This document shows positions 61,301 to 64,000 of a DNA stretch of 64,000 nt, piece by piece. Made by a program: the position numbers and the translations under genes. The DNA is from Ulva prolifera (lineage: Eukaryota > Chlorophyta > Ulvophyceae > Ulvales > Ulvaceae), in the NCBI GenBank assembly GCA_023078555.1, contig CM041198.1, positions 12,181,374-12,245,373 of the forward strand. Direction: 5' to 3'. The notes under the pieces were generated by a model. It worked only from the letters and a program-made list of their open reading frames with translations, was not told where the DNA came from and searched no databases. The stretch's first letter is position 1, and every line of letters begins with the position of its first letter.

Positions 61301-61487
61301 GGATGATCTCGGGCGCACCAGGTCACGGCACGACCCTCGTCAGCATCAGAAGTACTGGCGCCAGCATGCAGAGCATGGCCGTAAGGCCCCCACTGCAGCT
61401 CCTGGGAAGTGGCCTGTGGAGGGAGAATCGATAGAGACACTCAATCGTCAGTTCACGCAGGGTGTTGCTGTCGAGCAAGACCATTAG
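58386..61487 (+). CDS. MAPK15: MAP kinase of the MAPK15/ERK7 type
   Basis: Atypical MAP kinase. In animals and ciliates the family acts at basal bodies and in cilium assembly. Seven exons join in frame: 58386-58451, 58609-58707, 58890-58948, 59133-59322, 59612-59969, 60234-60451, 60777-61487 (566 residues, stop TAG). Kinase motifs: [21 protein letters not shown] (catalytic Lys), [22 protein letters not shown], and activation loop [19 protein letters not shown]15-specific signs: [39 protein letters not shown], and the post-kinase block [20 protein letters not shown]. The last exon is a 200-residue low-complexity tail rich in His, Gln, Ser and Arg ([20 protein letters not shown]). The phosphorylation motif is TDY, not the TEY of animal ERK7. 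A disordered C-terminal tail is usual in this family, but its sequence is not conserved. Confidence 0.93.
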
Positions 61488-61823
61488 AGTGGCAGCCATT
61501 TGTATTCGGTGCTTCTTACACGGTTTGCCTTATGCGGGTGTACGTATGCCGCAGTTGACGCTCCTTTAAAGGGGCTGCAACTGGTTCTTGGCACTGATTT
61601 CCCATCTGTTTGCTGAGATGGAGAGCTTGGTGTGCGTCAACTTACTTGATGCTCCTGATAATTTGTACATTGTCTTAAAGGTCGTTACAGTTATCACTGG
61701 GATGGCATAAGGCCTGATTGAATTTCAAGGGATTTCTATGTGACTTTTCTTCGAGCCTCCATTTCAATCCACTTTTTATGAATTTAAGCGCAGACAGGTC
61801 ATTCTCTCCTGGAACCTTCTGTT
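61488..61823. other. Convergent 3' region, MAPK15 / PEPCK
   Basis: About 340 bp between two stop codons facing each other. It should hold both 3' UTRs and polyadenylation sites. No clear signal was identified. Confidence 0.4.
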
Positions 61824-63940
61824 TCAAGCTAACAGCTTGCCGCCAACACTAATTGCATCGATCAATGACCCATTGGCGATTCCACAAGATGAAATGCGAG
61901 GAAGGTTGGGGCCTCTGGTTGTCTCGTCATCTGAAGTGTGAACCTCCGGCAATTTCGGACCTCCCTGGTGGATCTCATTGATGAGCTCCTGGTTGACGTA
62001 TGTGCTCGCCTTGTAAAGTCGCATATTGTTGATGAAGAGCTCACCCAGCTGCAGAAGCTGAGTATCATATGCCGCAGAGTCCTCCCATGTGGATCGTGGC
62101 TGCAAGATTGCATCAGGAACACCCGAGACATGCTTCGGCACTGCGAAGGCAAACATAGGAGTGGTGACATATTCGGCGTCTGCAAGCTCGCCGCTGTGAA
62201 TGGCATCAATAATTGTGCGCGTATGTTTGAGGCTCATGCGCTTCCCTGCACCGTAGCTGCCGCCAGTCCAACCAGTGTTCACAAACCATGCACTTGTTCC
62301 ATGCCGATCTGTCTTCTCCGCCAGCATAGCAGCGTACTTCATAGGATGCCACATCAGAAATGCTCCTCCAAAGCACCTGCATGACAGAATGACAGTGACT
62401 TCCCGCACATATCTGTAATCCACACATGTACATACATGCATATTAATGAAGCTTTCAGCCATTCAGTCTGCACAATGAGGGCATACGGTGAGAATGTCGC
62501 TGTTGGTTCCTTGACACCTATCTCAGTTCCCGCAACTTTGGCCGTGTATCCAGAGCAGAAGTGATACATCATCTGTGCACGCGTCAAGCGCGCCACTGGT
62601 GGCAGCACACCGAATGCATCGCAGCACAGCAGGACAATGTTCTTAGGATGTGGTCCAACGCAGGGGATACGTGCTCTGCTGATGTACTCGATTGGGTATG
62701 ATGCTCTTGTATTCTCTGTCAGAGGAGTGGCATCATAATCCACCTGGAGATCAGACGAGTCGGCTTACGGCTGGCACATGACAGCCTGCTGCCATACTAG
62801 CCATGACAACCGTAAGCGCTGTCCAGCACCACGCATAGCAGGAGTGCTCCACATGGGAGTACAGGTGTCCACTGGACTGGTGCTGGGCATAGGCGCGCAG
62901 CCAGTTCCAGCATGTGTTGGTCGCTGTTATAGGGACACCTTGAGTCAGTAACGTGGCCCTCCATGAAGGGAACATACATGTGTACCTCACATATGACAGA
63001 AGGTATGAATGGAGCATATACATGGCTTGCGACGGCGGCGTGGACGAATACACAGCCCATCAGGCTCTGCATGCAGGTACATTGCCGAGAACAGGCTGAT
63101 GCCGTGAAGTATCACAAAATCTCTGGAGTTGAAAGCAACATATAACGTGGCAACATATAATTGATTGCAAGCCATCAGCAAAGTACTGGACCCCTCCAGT
63201 GGGGAGTAACCAAGACTTATGTGCATTGTACCATTGATCAGACGCACCACGCTGCTGGTAGGGTCGAACGAGACATTTTCAAGGACTGTGCCATGGCGAA
63301 TGGCTTGAAAGATGCTAGGCTCCTTCTCTTCGGACAGGTTGATGCACTTGGCATAACAGCCACCCTCAATGTTGAATATTCCGTTGAATCCCCAGCAATG
63401 CTCGTCATCACCTATCAGTCGTCTGCTGCCGCTGGGATCAGACGAAAGTGTCGTCTTGCCTACAGAAGCCGGCCTGATCAGGGTCCCCGTTGCAGCACAC
63501 AGCTGCAAGGAGGACAAACACTGGCTCACCACCAAAGTCTTGCCCATGGTGCGCGAGGTGGAAGTCATTTGACCGAAAGCTGTTGACTTTCGTTGCGGCA
63601 GTCACGCATGACAATGAAACTCTGAGCCTGCGCTGGGCTACAGGTATCAGCACGTACAGGCTGGGACCTCAGTGTGGAGGACAAGATCGATAAGATTGTG
63701 CGAGGATGGCGCGATGAGGAGTCGGGATCAGCACCTGTGCCAGAGAGGCCGAAGAACAGCGTGACATCATCGTCTCTCCCCACATTGCACCCAGAATGTA
63801 ACGTTAACATTTCTCGACATGGCATCATGTAGTGCATAACACTAAAGATTCCTTTTTTCATCTCCCCCGCATACTCTGTCCCCAATATCAACATCTCGCC
63901 CCTGTAGTCACTCAGGTCTGCGCTGATATACCTTCTGTTT
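61824..63940 (-). CDS. PCK1: Phosphoenolpyruvate carboxykinase, ATP-dependent (5' part beyond window)
   Basis: Cytosolic gluconeogenic enzyme: oxaloacetate + ATP to PEP + CO2 + ADP. Exons on the minus strand join in frame: about 63940-63735, 63459-63248, 62743-62487, 62376-61824 (stop TGA). Motifs: [21 protein letters not shown]-loop [13 protein letters not shown] split by an intron between Gly and Lys, LIGDDEHCW (metal site) and [25 protein letters not shown], the adenine-binding [20 protein letters not shown] and [18 protein letters not shown] follow. These are of the ATP-dependent (PckA / plant) type, not the GTP type. The N-terminal 200 or so residues lie to the right of the window. The C-terminus runs about 45 residues past the usual end ([15 protein letters not shown] and on), which is unusual. 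Confidence 0.93.
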
Positions 63941-64000
63941 TACAAGACAGAAGCTGTCCATGCATGGCTAGTTGGCACAGCACCGGACTTGGCCTAATCA

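Overview
This is a nuclear window from a eukaryote, most likely a flagellated green alga. An axonemal inner-arm dynein heavy chain and a MAPK15/ERK7-type kinase (a cilium-linked family) indicate a cilium. A CAH3-like alpha carbonic anhydrase with a twin-arginine thylakoid-lumen signal indicates a green plastid. Genes are dense in short GT-AG introns whose acceptors are very often TGCAG. Genus and species cannot be read from the sequence.

Layout. 1-4.4 kb: a GC-rich repeat block with a decayed LINE-type reverse-transcriptase element flanked by inverted copies of a CA-rich repeat (called R1 here). 4.9-8.0 kb: an unrecognised membrane-anchored, Ser/Thr-rich protein gene. 10.2-29.0 kb: one very large gene for a DNAH3/7/12-like axonemal dynein heavy chain, readable from tail to C-terminal cap. 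29.5-32.2 kb (minus): a cyclic-nucleotide-gated type channel. 33.4-34.6 kb: dihydroorotase. 34.7-36.1 kb (minus): a PfkB kinase of the Mak32 type. 36.5-40.3 kb: the spliceosomal cyclophilin CWC27. 42.5-45.6 kb: repeats (SINEs, LINE debris, R1). 46.3-48.0 kb: the ribosome-biogenesis factor NOP53. 50.1-53.9 kb: a second repeat island with a 1.1 kb CA / CACACG microsatellite, SINEs, LINE debris and R1. 55.5-57.0 kb: lumenal alpha carbonic anhydrase. 58.4-61.5 kb: MAPK15-like kinase. 61.8 kb to beyond the right edge (minus): ATP-dependent PEP carboxykinase, 5' part outside the window.

The genes form no operon-like unit. They are housekeeping (pyrimidine synthesis, splicing, ribosome assembly, gluconeogenesis), plastid (lumenal CA) and ciliary (dynein, MAPK15) genes interleaved with repeats. 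Exon structures for dihydroorotase, CWC27, NOP53, carbonic anhydrase (except its first exon), MAPK15 and most of PEPCK could be joined in frame by hand and are given below. The dynein and channel genes are mapped in part.

The least explained material is the repeat fraction. It holds a tRNA-derived SINE family (four copies, TTTAC-type tail), the R1 family (six copies) and LINE 3' fragments, which repeatedly sit next to each other. The giant microsatellite appears to be the expanded CA core of one R1 copy that also received a SINE insertion.
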